This document shows, piece by piece, positions 33,690 through 43,327 of a DNA stretch of 64,000 bases. Each line of letters starts with the position of its first letter. The first letter of the stretch is position 1. This DNA comes from Bacteroidota bacterium. GTDB lineage: Bacteria; Bacteroidota; Bacteroidia; Chitinophagales; Chitinophagaceae. Location of the stretch: NCBI GenBank assembly GCA_026391455.1, contig JAPLEH010000023.1, positions 1 through 64,000 on the forward strand. Direction: 5' to 3'. Under the pieces are notes generated by a model. The model was given only the letters and a program-made list of their open reading frames with translations, was not told where the DNA came from and did not search any database. Position numbers and translations under genes: made by a program.

Positions 33690-33965
33690 TGAAATCCTCT
33701 TTCAAAATAGGTCTTTACTTTTTTGTCTTAACACAAAAAAGTAACCTGCCTGCCGGCAGGCAGGCAAAAAAAGTCAAGGCTGCGGAAAAATGACTAAAAA
33801 TTTTGAAATAAGCCTAAACCCGGCAAACTCGCCGCCGGTTTTTTCCTGGTTGAAGATACTGCTGGCTCATATCCCGAAGTATGTTCTTCGGGACAGGCTT
33901 TTTTCGGCTTATTTCAAAATTTTCTTAACGTCATTTTTCCGAGGCCCGTGCTAAATTTCTTTAGC
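33690..33965. repeat. Structured intergenic repeat with long inverted arms
   Basis: This non-coding stretch contains an imperfect inverted repeat: left arm 33782-33814 and right arm 33906-33943 share G-A-A-A-A-A-T-G-A-C and A-A-T-T-T-T-G-A-A-A-T-A-A-G-C-C. Nested inside is a perfect hairpin TCCCGAAG / CTTCGGGA (33872-33893). To the left, CCTGCCTGCCGGCAGGCAGG (33745-33764) is a 20-nt perfect palindrome between A-rich runs. No reading frame fits. The wording is like mobile non-autonomous intergenic repeats that I recall from this phylum; no transposase is adjacent. Confidence 0.7.
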
Positions 33966-34029
33966 TTAACCCTCTGATCGCAATAAAAATAAGCATTTCG
34001 CGGGGTGTTCATTAATTTCCCGATTTACG

Positions 34030-34037
34030 TAGGTTTG
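34030..34037 (+). promoter_or_regulatory. Putative gldA promoter -7 box, 4 nt before the start
   Basis: TAGGTTTG is a perfect TAnnTTTG and ends 4 nt before the gldA ATG, which predicts a leaderless mRNA. No TTG at the expected -33 spacing was found. Confidence 0.4.
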
Positions 34038-34041
34038 CAGT

Positions 34042-34944
34042 ATGTCAATAGAAGTAAAAAATCTGCTGAAGGAATATGGCGAGCAGAAAGCGGTAAACAA
34101 TATCTCCTTTGAAGTAAAACAGGGAGAGATCGTGGGTTTTCTGGGACCCAATGGTGCCGGCAAATCCACCACCATGAAAATCATCACCGGTTACCTGGCA
34201 CAAACCGGAGGTGAAGCCTATGTGTGTGGCATCAATGTAGCCGAGCAGCCGCTGGAAGCGAAAAAGAAGATAGGCTACCTGCCGGAGTTGAATGCGCTCT
34301 ATTATGACATGTACGTAAAGGAATACCTCGGCTTTGTGGCCGAAGTGCATGGGTTGCCCAATAAAAAAGAAGCGATCGCCAAAGCCATTGAAACCGTAGG
34401 CTTAGCACTTGAAGCAAAAAAGAAGATCGGCCAGTTATCCAAAGGGTATAAACAACGGGTGGGTCTGGCAGCCGCCCTCATTCATAACCCTGAAGTGCTG
34501 ATACTGGACGAACCCACATCCGGCCTTGATCCGAACCAGATCGTGGAGATACGGGAAGTAATCAAAAAACAGGGGCTCAATAAAACAGTGCTTTTCTCAT
34601 CGCATATTTTACAGGAAGTGGAAGCAATGTGTGAACGCGTGATCATTATCAATAAGGGAAATATTGTGGCAGACGATACCATCAACCACCTGTTGAAAAA
34701 CAAATACCAGAGTGAACTGCGACTGGAAATAAAGGAAGTAGTGGACGCTTCGATATTTGAAGATATTCAAAACTGCACCGCTATCAACAGCCATATCTGG
34801 TTGTTTCGTACCGATAACCCCGAAGCCCTGAAAAGAAGATTACTGGAAATATCACTTGCCAAAAACCTGAATATCATCTCACTGCAAACAGGAAATACGA
34901 GCAGCCTTGAGGATGTGTTCAGAAACCTGACGAAGAGTGAGTAA
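34042..34944 (+). CDS. gldA: Gliding-motility ABC transporter ATPase GldA
   Basis: The 300-residue soluble ATPase has all ABC motifs intact: Walker A G-P-N-G-A-G-K-S-T-T, signature L-S-K-G-Y-K-Q-R, Walker B L-I-L-D-E-P-T-S-G-L-D and switch histidine S-S-H-I-L. The signature L-S-K-G-Y and the C-terminal extension of about 85 residues (E-V-E-A-M-C-E-R-V-I-I-I-N-K-G) are typical of GldA, which partners with the membrane subunits GldF and GldG needed for gliding in Flavobacterium. The gldF and gldG genes are not in this window, so the call rests on sequence alone; another ABC-2 type ATPase is possible. Confidence 0.85.
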   Translation: MSIEVKNLLKEYGEQKAVNNISFEVKQGEIVGFLGPNGAGKSTTMKIITGYLAQTGGEAYVCGINVAEQPLEAKKKIGYLPELNALYYDMYVKEYLGFVAEVHGLPNKKEAIAKAIETVGLALEAKKKIGQLSKGYKQRVGLAAALIHNPEVLILDEPTSGLDPNQIVEIREVIKKQGLNKTVLFSSHILQEVEAMCERVIIINKGNIVADDTINHLLKNKYQSELRLEIKEVVDASIFEDIQNCTAINSHIWLFRTDNPEALKRRLLEISLAKNLNIISLQTGNTSSLEDVFRNLTKSE

Positions 34945-34948
34945 TGTT

Positions 34949-35539
34949 ATGAAAATACTTTTCAACCTCTTCTGCTTCATTTCGATTTCCACTACCGGAT
35001 GCAGCCAGAAAACATCCCCCTATCCCCCGGGAGTAACGATTGATGGATCGATAGCACGAAGATGTAAAGAGGAAAAAGAGCTCAATTATTTTTATACAAC
35101 CCTCCGGCTGAATGATTCTGTGATAAAAAACCCGTTGGCCCTGCTTGGCGATAAACCGAAATTGGCGCACTTGGTAACTATCAGAAATAAAGATACGATC
35201 ATCTCCTTTTTCGGCCTATTGGTACCTAATGGGTTTGAGATTAAATTAAATGGCCGGGATATTCAAGTACAAACATTTGCAGCAAGTAAAAGTTGTCGTT
35301 GTTTTAAAGAAAACCTGTCCGATACGCTATTGAGTTATGGAGCCGGTGCCAGGCCCGTATCAATGACATTGGTCCTGAACAAACGAAATAATATCGTTCG
35401 TGGAGAAAAGATTTATGGGTATATCCAAACAATGGGTGGGGACATATTCCGTTCACGTGGAGAGGATGGTATGTTTGATAAATGGAATTTTGAATACGAG
35501 GGCTTTTTTGAAATCGAATTTAACCCCGGAAAATATTAG
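34949..35539 (+). CDS. Putative lipoprotein of unknown function
   Basis: The product has 196 residues. I use ATG 34949, where a lipoprotein signal starts (M-K-I-L-F-N-L-F-C-F, lipobox T-T-G-C). An upstream GTG at 34937 would overlap the gldA stop. The mature part holds Cys-x-Cys (S-C-R-C-F) and alternating beta strands. It follows gldA by 4 bp and is probably cotranscribed, though I know of no gliding protein with this sequence. A bidirectional terminator lies downstream. Confidence 0.65.
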   Translation: MKILFNLFCFISISTTGCSQKTSPYPPGVTIDGSIARRCKEEKELNYFYTTLRLNDSVIKNPLALLGDKPKLAHLVTIRNKDTIISFFGLLVPNGFEIKLNGRDIQVQTFAASKSCRCFKENLSDTLLSYGAGARPVSMTLVLNKRNNIVRGEKIYGYIQTMGGDIFRSRGEDGMFDKWNFEYEGFFEIEFNPGKY

Positions 35540-35612
35540 CTTGCTGTAATTATTGTCCAGGTCAACAAACAGATAAATCCATTCTGACAGCAATATTGAT
35601 TATTGCACGGCA

Positions 35613-35646
35613 TAAAAAAAGGAGACGGATACCCGCCTCCTTTTTT
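35613..35646. terminator. Bidirectional terminator
   Basis: An A7-GGAG stretch pairs with CTCC-T6 around a CGG/CCG inner stem, with T runs on both sides. It lies between the lipoprotein gene and the convergent M16 peptidase gene. Confidence 0.75.
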
Positions 35647-35683
35647 ACAAACATACTTGAATGCCGTTATAAACGAATCTTCC

Positions 35684-38437
35684 TTAAAACCCTTTCTTCT
35701 CCAACGGCTTATCGGTTTTACCTTTTTCGAAATCGCCGCCATACACCATTACCAGTTTGGATTTATCGAAGTATTTCCGCAGGGCCGCATTTACTGCATC
35801 GGGCGTAAGCTGCTTTACCCTGGTTTGAAAGCTTTTGTATTCATCCAGAGTGCGGTCAGTCATCATGTACGCATGTACCAGCCCTACCAGGTTTTGATTC
35901 ACGCCCAACGTGGATTTCATTTGTTCTTCAAAACTTCCGATAGCAAGCTTGAGTTCTTCAGCCGAAAATCCGGATGCCAATGCTTTATCCACTTCCTGAC
36001 GCATGGCACTATCCAACCTTCCTTTGTACAGGGGATTAAAGTATGCATATACACCCCATGTACCCGTATTATATTTGGGGTCGATACCAATATAGCTGCC
36101 CGCACCGTAGCTCATCCCTTCTTTTTCACGGAGCCGTTGCGGAATCCGGGAAGAAAGAAATGCGCCACCGCCCAGCATATCATTCGCCATTACCACAGCC
36201 GGATAGTCGGGATGTTTACGGGATATATTCACATTGATGGCGCCAAACACTACGGCATTGGTTTTGTCGGGCGTATTGATGGATTCGGTCACGGCTTTTG
36301 ATTCAAAATACTTTTTCTCAATGGGCGCGTAGGGAAGTTTACTGTTCCATTTGCCCAGGGTGTTTTGCAGAAAATCGGTGATGGCCTGCTTATCATTTTC
36401 ACCAATAAAAGTGGATACTGAATTATTGCCGCCATAAAAATCAGCATAATATTTTTTCAGGTCATCCAATTTTACTTTGGCCAGTTCTTCGAGTGTCTCA
36501 TCTACACTGGCTGCATACAGGGGGTGATCTTTTGGATAAGCGGAAGTCAGTTTACTCATTTTTTCAGAGGCCAGGTTGTCCGGCTCATTCTTCCTCGATT
36601 CGTAAGCTGCTTTTGTTTCCGCCATGATTTTGTCGAACTCTGCCGGATCAAATTTGGGGTGCTGCAGCATATCCTGCAGGAGATTCAGTGCAGCGGGAAG
36701 GTTCTTTTTATCGGTGTTGATGCTGATACTTAATCCACCTGCATCTCCGGCAAAATTAATATCCGTTTTAATACGATCCAGTTCATCCGCTATCTGCTCC
36801 CGGGTGCGGGTAGTGGTGCCCTTCATCAGTATTTCTGCCAGCAGGCCGCCCACTTCATTCTTATTGGAGAGGCTGTTTACATCGCCAAAACGAAGGGTAA
36901 TGGAAGCGTTTACCTTATCCCCTTTGGTGGGTTTTTGTAAAAGCGCATACTTGCCACCGTTAGATAGTTTTCCGTATTCGATATTCTTCTGGATATTCTC
37001 AATGGTATTTTCAAAATTGGCTTTTTGTGCAGCCACTTCTTTGCCTTTATAACCATTCAATAATTTACCAATATCCGGTGTTTCATTTACTACGGTTCTG
37101 TCGGGTGCTGCATCGGGAATAAACAATCCGTAGGTTCTGTTAGAAGGTTTGTAATAACGTATGGCTACTGCCTGCAGATCGGCAATGGTGAGTTTCTCCA
37201 CCTGATCGCGGTAGTAAAACCAGAGGCGCCAGTCACCAGCGCCAATGAATTCCGTAAGGCCGATGGACCAATTGATGGTTTTGGCCATATTGTCTTCCAC
37301 GCCTTTCAAAATCAGGTTTTTTGCCCTGGTAAGATCTTCTTCGGTGATGTTGAGCGACATCACACCATCTGCTGCATTGAGCAAGGCGATGCGGGCGCTG
37401 TCGATGCTTTTATCTTTTGGAACCTGGCATTCGAAATACGTGAAACCAGGGTCATATAACGTTTGTGAATAACCGTAAATGCCGGTGGCTAGTTTGGTAT
37501 CCACCAATTTTTTATAAAACACACCGGAGGGCTGGTTGGTGAGTACCTGAATCAATGCATCATTGGCTGCATAATCCTTATCAGCCACCGGGGGAGTATG
37601 ATACCCCATAGCGATGTACTGTATATCTCCGGTACGGCGGAGAACGACCTGGCGCTCTCCATCCTGGGGCGGCTCCACCGTATAAGTGGGCTGCAGCACG
37701 CGGGTGGGCCGGGGTATGGGGCCGAAGTATTGCTGTACATAGGCCAGTGCTTTCTTCTCATCAAATTTTCCTGCGATGATTAGTACGGCATTATCCGGCT
37801 GATAATATTTTTTATAAAAGGCCCGGAGGTTATCGGCCTTTACTCTTTCAATATCTTCTTTGCTGCCGATGGTGGATTTACCATAGTTGTGCCAGAGATA
37901 CATGGCGGAAAGCACCCGCTCGTTCAGCACCCCGCTGGGTGAATTCTCTCCGATCTCAAATTCATTGCGTACCACGCTGAATTCTTTCTTCAGTTCATCG
38001 GCCAGAATTTTGGAATTGACCATACGGTCAGCTTCCATATCGATGGCCCAGCGCAGGTTCTCATCGGAAGCTGACAGTATTTCATAATAATTGGTGCGGT
38101 CGTACCAGGTGGTGCCATTGGCCTGAGCTCCTTTATCGGCAATGGCCTTTTTGATGTCGGTGAATTTTTTACATTGTTTGAACAGCATATGTTCGAGCAG
38201 GTGCGCCATCCCACTTTCACCATATCCTTCGTGGCGGGATCCGACTTTATATACAATATTTACTGCGATATTGGTTTGGGATTCGTCGGGCATGAGTAAT
38301 ACCCGCAACCCATTGCTGAGTTCAAATTCTTTGATCCCTTCTACAGTGGTTATTACTTTGGGTGTTGTTTGTGCGGTTGCCTGACGGGTATAAAATACAG
38401 ATAGGAAAAGGCAGGCAGTTAGAACGATCTTGCGCAT
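35684..38437 (-). CDS. M16 family zinc metallopeptidase (two-half, pitrilysin type)
   Basis: The product has 917 residues with a signal peptide (to about A-T-A-Q), so it is periplasmic or envelope-located. The N-terminal half carries the inverted zinc motif H-L-L-E-H (His79, Glu82, His83) and the distal ligand region V-V-R-N-E-F-E. The C-terminal half repeats the fold but has L-L-A-E-I in place of H-x-x-E-H, so it is the inactive half. It keeps the R-E-K-E-G-M-S-Y-G substrate-binding segment. One chain therefore combines both halves that are separate in some PqqL/PreP-like families. These enzymes degrade peptides inside a closed chamber. Confidence 0.93.
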   Translation of the reverse strand: MRKIVLTACLFLSVFYTRQATAQTTPKVITTVEGIKEFELSNGLRVLLMPDESQTNIAVNIVYKVGSRHEGYGESGMAHLLEHMLFKQCKKFTDIKKAIADKGAQANGTTWYDRTNYYEILSASDENLRWAIDMEADRMVNSKILADELKKEFSVVRNEFEIGENSPSGVLNERVLSAMYLWHNYGKSTIGSKEDIERVKADNLRAFYKKYYQPDNAVLIIAGKFDEKKALAYVQQYFGPIPRPTRVLQPTYTVEPPQDGERQVVLRRTGDIQYIAMGYHTPPVADKDYAANDALIQVLTNQPSGVFYKKLVDTKLATGIYGYSQTLYDPGFTYFECQVPKDKSIDSARIALLNAADGVMSLNITEEDLTRAKNLILKGVEDNMAKTINWSIGLTEFIGAGDWRLWFYYRDQVEKLTIADLQAVAIRYYKPSNRTYGLFIPDAAPDRTVVNETPDIGKLLNGYKGKEVAAQKANFENTIENIQKNIEYGKLSNGGKYALLQKPTKGDKVNASITLRFGDVNSLSNKNEVGGLLAEILMKGTTTRTREQIADELDRIKTDINFAGDAGGLSISINTDKKNLPAALNLLQDMLQHPKFDPAEFDKIMAETKAAYESRKNEPDNLASEKMSKLTSAYPKDHPLYAASVDETLEELAKVKLDDLKKYYADFYGGNNSVSTFIGENDKQAITDFLQNTLGKWNSKLPYAPIEKKYFESKAVTESINTPDKTNAVVFGAINVNISRKHPDYPAVVMANDMLGGGAFLSSRIPQRLREKEGMSYGAGSYIGIDPKYNTGTWGVYAYFNPLYKGRLDSAMRQEVDKALASGFSAEELKLAIGSFEEQMKSTLGVNQNLVGLVHAYMMTDRTLDEYKSFQTRVKQLTPDAVNAALRKYFDKSKLVMVYGGDFEKGKTDKPLEKKGF

Positions 38438-38457
38438 GGCTTATTATTAATTTGGAG

Positions 38458-38465
38458 CAAAGGTA
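38458..38465 (-). promoter_or_regulatory. Putative promoter -7 box of the M16 gene
   Basis: On the reverse strand the bases read TACCTTTG, a perfect TAnnTTTG, 20 nt before the ATG at 38437. No -33 element is clear. Confidence 0.4.
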
Positions 38466-38512
38466 ATTGCTTTCAGAGGAAAGTAATGGCCGCTTATCCT
38501 GCTAAATTCACG

Positions 38513-40978
38513 TTAACGTATAAGTGTAATGGTACCCTTTTCGGTAATCAGTTTACCATCGTTGTTGTAAAACTCCAGCATCCATACGTATACGCCGGTA
38601 TCGAGATCTTCTCCGTTATTTTTCCCGTTCCAGGTTTCCCCTTCTTTGGTGGAGAAAAACACGAGTTGACCCCAGCGGTTGAATACCGAGAAACTCTTCA
38701 GTGATTTCATTCCCACGAGATAGGGTCGTACCACATCATTGAGCCCGTCGCCATTGGGAGTAAAGGCGGTGGGAAGATAATATCCGGGTTTCTTCAACAC
38801 CTGCATAAGGATAGTGTCAGTAGTAACACAGGTGTGGGGGTCGGTGATGTCTATGTAATACAGCACATCATTGCCGGTGGCAAAAAATTCAGTGTATTGG
38901 GCATTATAGTTACTCAGTTGTATACGGGGGCGCCACGAATAATTTTTTCCCACGGTATCCCGCACATGTATGAACTGGCTGGCATTTTGCGGCACAGTAA
39001 TGTCGCGGTATCGTACCGGTGTATGAAGCGGGTTCGCCTGAATTTTTTTGGTAACAATTTGCGGATCATTTTCACAACCGAGGTTCACGAGTTGCAATGT
39101 TACATCGACCGTACCTGGTGTTGTGTATATAACCGGTGGCGGATTTTTTATCATGTAACCCGGGCCTCCATTTTGAAAATCCCAGGTGTAATCTGTTTTA
39201 ACGGAACCGTTTTCAATACTTCGGTTTACAAATTGCACGGGTCTGTTCACACAGATGGAATCCCAGGTAAAATCTGCTTTGCCATTGGGTAATACATACA
39301 CATCTGTTGAAGCACTGTCTTTGCAACCAAAAGCAGTAGTGGTAATGAGTTTGATATTAAATATACCGGTAGCCGTAAAACTTTTAGTGGCATGAAGCGC
39401 TTGCGATGTTGTGCCATCACTGAATAACCAGTTGTAAGTCATGGTTGCATTATCCGGAGCCGAAGACGTATTGGTAAACAGAAATGTGTTTTTAGTAACG
39501 CAGGAGGTATCAGTATCCGGAAAGAACGATACCAGCGGAATGGCATGTACATTGATGGGAATAGTGGCCGTGGAATCCGTGCAGCCGTTTTGCACCAACT
39601 GTGCCCAGTAATTACCCGATACCGTTGGTTGATAGGTAGCTGAGGTGGCCCCGGGTATGGGCGTATTACCATCATACCATTGTATAGAAGTGGAGCTGCT
39701 GTTTACAGAAAGCAGGGCTTCGTTTTCTCCATCGCAAAAATCAGCATTGCCGGTAAGCCGGATCGCTGTGTCAACCACTATACCGCTGAGGTACATGGTG
39801 TCTTCGGAATAGCATCCGGTTAATATATCAGTAGTCTTTACAATAAACTCATTGGGGCCCGGAGGTACCAGCCATGCCATCGGATCAGATACATTGGTAC
39901 TGTTTACCTGGCCTGCCGGTGTCCATGCATAGGTATAACCCAGGGTTGGCGGGCCGCCTATTTGTATCGATTGGTCACTGCATACAAGTAAATCGGGTCC
40001 TGCCACCGATACAGGCTTGGGAGAAACGGTAATCGTAGCATACAACGTATCTTTGCAACCGAAGCCGGGGAAAGGATACACAATGAGTGGTATGATCGTA
40101 CCTACGGCAGGTGCCGGATTCATGGGAAGCGTTTGATTGGTACCCAGTAACGTAGTAAAGGTATTGTCCGAATACCATTCATACGATTGAAAACCGAATG
40201 GCGCGGTCAGGGTAATTGCATTGTCACCCTGACAAATCGTAGTACCGGATATGGCACCATTACAATTTGAATTCACATCTACATAAGCATATGCGAAATG
40301 ACCTCCCTGGGTACATTCGGTTACAATGAACTCCAGTTCGATGGTTCGGCCTGCCAAACCGGTAAGGTTGAGTGTAACCGGTGTCCAGTCTTTATAGAGC
40401 ACAGCAGGATTTACTGGTGATGGCTGAAAACCGCCTAATGCACCGCCAGCGATAAAATCAAAAGTGACGCAAGGCAAAGTAAGTCCGGTTGTTAAATCTC
40501 TGATACGTGCCCTGAAACGGGGTTGTGCTTCCGGCAGGTGACCGGGATTTTGCAATACCACCGCATATTGAAAAAAGACAGAGAATACAGGTATTCCCGC
40601 CGGAATGGTATAGGTATAGGTTATGCCACTTGCCTCCCACCCAACACCGCCATTGGTGGTAGCGGTTTCATTGCCCAGTTTTACACTGAAATTACTGCCA
40701 TTGGGACAAGTCTCCGGAAAGAGGCCGTATGCATCAACTCCTGCTCCTGCTGCCGGAATGATCGTATGGCGGTTGGCCGTTTGTCCAACTCCCGCCCATG
40801 TAATGGTATTCACCCCACCCGGTGTGGCAACTGTACCGGTTCGGCATAGCCAATTGCGGAAATCGCCAAATTCAAAATCAAGATTAGGAGGACATAATCC
40901 CGCTTGTCCACGGGCAAAGCCGGCAACAAAAAGGAACAACAATATTCCCAAAAAGCGGTTAGTGATACGTAGTGGCAT
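38513..40978 (-). CDS. Secreted PKD-domain protein with gliding-type T9SS C-terminal domain
   Basis: The product has 821 residues. A signal peptide (M-P-L-R-I-T-N, hydrophobic run, A-R-G-Q) is followed by a lectin/jelly-roll-like N-terminal region, Ig-like repeats with Cys and W motifs, and two PKD-like modules (Y-N-W-L-F-S-D-G-T-T near 520; Y-T-W-D-F-Q-N-G near 600). The last about 85 residues form the type B sorting domain: A-F-T-P-N-G-D-G-L-N-D, then F-N-R-W-G-Q-L-V-F, W-N-G-K and the final K-G-T-I-T-L-I-R. It should be exported by Sec and carried through the outer membrane by T9SS to the surface or medium. Probable adhesin or polysaccharide-binding protein. Confidence 0.9.
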   Translation of the reverse strand: MPLRITNRFLGILLFLFVAGFARGQAGLCPPNLDFEFGDFRNWLCRTGTVATPGGVNTITWAGVGQTANRHTIIPAAGAGVDAYGLFPETCPNGSNFSVKLGNETATTNGGVGWEASGITYTYTIPAGIPVFSVFFQYAVVLQNPGHLPEAQPRFRARIRDLTTGLTLPCVTFDFIAGGALGGFQPSPVNPAVLYKDWTPVTLNLTGLAGRTIELEFIVTECTQGGHFAYAYVDVNSNCNGAISGTTICQGDNAITLTAPFGFQSYEWYSDNTFTTLLGTNQTLPMNPAPAVGTIIPLIVYPFPGFGCKDTLYATITVSPKPVSVAGPDLLVCSDQSIQIGGPPTLGYTYAWTPAGQVNSTNVSDPMAWLVPPGPNEFIVKTTDILTGCYSEDTMYLSGIVVDTAIRLTGNADFCDGENEALLSVNSSSTSIQWYDGNTPIPGATSATYQPTVSGNYWAQLVQNGCTDSTATIPINVHAIPLVSFFPDTDTSCVTKNTFLFTNTSSAPDNATMTYNWLFSDGTTSQALHATKSFTATGIFNIKLITTTAFGCKDSASTDVYVLPNGKADFTWDSICVNRPVQFVNRSIENGSVKTDYTWDFQNGGPGYMIKNPPPVIYTTPGTVDVTLQLVNLGCENDPQIVTKKIQANPLHTPVRYRDITVPQNASQFIHVRDTVGKNYSWRPRIQLSNYNAQYTEFFATGNDVLYYIDITDPHTCVTTDTILMQVLKKPGYYLPTAFTPNGDGLNDVVRPYLVGMKSLKSFSVFNRWGQLVFFSTKEGETWNGKNNGEDLDTGVYVWMLEFYNNDGKLITEKGTITLIR

Positions 40979-40994
40979 TTAGAGTTGGAAGAGT

Positions 40995-41002
40995 CAAACT
41001 TA
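40995..41002 (-). promoter_or_regulatory. Putative promoter -7 box of the T9SS cargo gene
   Basis: On the reverse strand the bases read TAAGTTTG, a perfect TAnnTTTG, 16 nt before the ATG at 40978. Confidence 0.4.
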
Positions 41003-41091
41003 TTCAAAAAAAGTGAGCTTTCGAAAGAAAATTTGGCGAACAGTCGTTCAGTTTTTCCAACTTAAGTAACATTACATATCCTATCCATTTG

Positions 41092-41124
41092 TTGTGATTT
41101 ATCAGTCAAAACATCGTTTCTTTG
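41092..41124 (+). promoter_or_regulatory. Candidate enolase promoter
   Basis: TTG (41092-41094) is followed after 22 nt by TTTCTTTG (41117-41124), one mismatch from TAnnTTTG. The spacing is slightly longer than usual. This leaves a leader of about 50 nt before the eno ATG. Confidence 0.35.
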
Positions 41125-41172
41125 CAGCACGAAAGCCTGCCAGGTGGAAATATTGTTCACCCAAAATTTTAA

Positions 41173-42471
<1,299 letters not shown>

Positions 42472-42481
42472 AGAAGCGGGC

Positions 42482-42510
42482 GGAAGTAAGCGGCTGAGCT
42501 GCTTACTTCC
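42482..42510 (+). promoter_or_regulatory. Intercistronic stem-loop between eno and the division gene
   Basis: GGAAGTAAGC (42482-42491) and GCTTACTTCC (42501-42510) form a perfect 10-bp stem with a 9-nt loop, 10 nt after the eno stop. A C-A-C-C-C-T-T-T sequence follows instead of a T run. It is more likely an mRNA-stabilising or attenuating hairpin than a full terminator. Confidence 0.5.
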
Positions 42511-42536
42511 CACCCTTTCTTCAGCCTCCTGATATT

Positions 42537-42851
42537 ATGAAAATACTGACCCATATCCCCGCTTTTCTTAAAAATAAATACCTGATCTCCTTTGCGGCTT
42601 TTTGCGTGGTCATCCTTTTCCTGGACAAAAATGATTTTTTTACACAGCAGGAGCGCCGGAAAGAATTGCGGGAGCTTAACCAGAGCAAAGCCTACTATAC
42701 CGAACAAATCGCCACAGAAAAGAAAGAATTAGAAGCACTTAGGAATAATCCTGCCACCCTGGAAAAGTACGCCCGGGAAAAATACCTCATGAAAAAAGAT
42801 GGTGAAGACATCTTTCTGGTATCGGAAAAACCCGATAAAACAAAGAATTAG
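42537..42851 (+). CDS. Septum formation initiator family protein (DivIC/FtsB-like)
   Basis: The product has 104 residues: a short cytoplasmic N-terminus, one transmembrane helix (about 18-33, I-S-F-A-A-F-C-V-V-I-L-F-L), and a periplasmic coiled coil (about 38-75, rich in E, L, K and R). The family C-terminal motif follows (L-E-K-Y-A-R-E-K-Y-L-M-K-K-D-G-E-D-I-F). FtsB/DivIC proteins join FtsL and FtsQ/DivIB in the divisome and recruit or activate late division proteins. Its place right after eno matches the conserved neighbourhood. Confidence 0.9.
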   Translation: MKILTHIPAFLKNKYLISFAAFCVVILFLDKNDFFTQQERRKELRELNQSKAYYTEQIATEKKELEALRNNPATLEKYAREKYLMKKDGEDIFLVSEKPDKTKN

Positions 42852-42965
42852 TACTTTATACACAATAACGCAAACCTGCCCCCGTTTATAACACGGACAT
42901 TCTAACTATCACAGCTACCAAGGACATTATTCATCTAATTACTGGACAAATTAATCGGTTTGCCA

Positions 42966-43196
42966 ATGACCAACTTTACTCCTGAGGACCTTTTATTGTA
43001 TCTCTACAAAGAGACCTCCGACCAAGAAACGAAGGCTATTGAAGCCGCATTGCAAAAAGACTGGACACTTCGTGAAAAACTGGGTGTGCTGAAAACTTCT
43101 ATGGAACGTCTTGACAAAATTGTCACTACGCCCCGCACAGAAGTAGTGTTAAATGTACTGAATCACGCCAGGGAACAGGCTACGGAAGAAGTTTAA
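42966..43196 (+). CDS. Small anti-sigma-like soluble protein
   Basis: The product has 76 residues from ATG 42966 (a TTG two codons upstream is unlikely). It consists of a motif P-E-D-L-L-L-Y-L-Y-K-E-T followed by two helices (E-A-A-L-Q-K-D-W-T-L-R-E-K-L). This is the same pattern as each N-terminal repeat of the anti-sigma-like protein at 5281. It has no membrane segment. It may be a free-standing sigma-binding or adaptor helix bundle. TCGGTTTG, one mismatch from the promoter consensus, lies 4 nt before the ATG, so it may be transcribed independently as a near-leaderless mRNA. Confidence 0.6.
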   Translation: MTNFTPEDLLLYLYKETSDQETKAIEAALQKDWTLREKLGVLKTSMERLDKIVTTPRTEVVLNVLNHAREQATEEV

Positions 43197-43327
43197 CAGC
43201 CCTTCCCTGTTTGCAAAGAGTTTGCATTCTGATTCGCATCAGGATGCTTTTTTTTGCCCCATTCTTCCTGTTTATGCTGCCATTTGCCTGCCTGTTTACA
43301 GAAGGGCCGGTTTCCCTATCTTGCAAT

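Noticed and set aside
33690-33965. Insertion sequence between nhaD and gldA
   Set aside because: Inverted arms exist, but there is no transposase frame and the element is only about 250 bp; recorded as a non-coding repeat instead.
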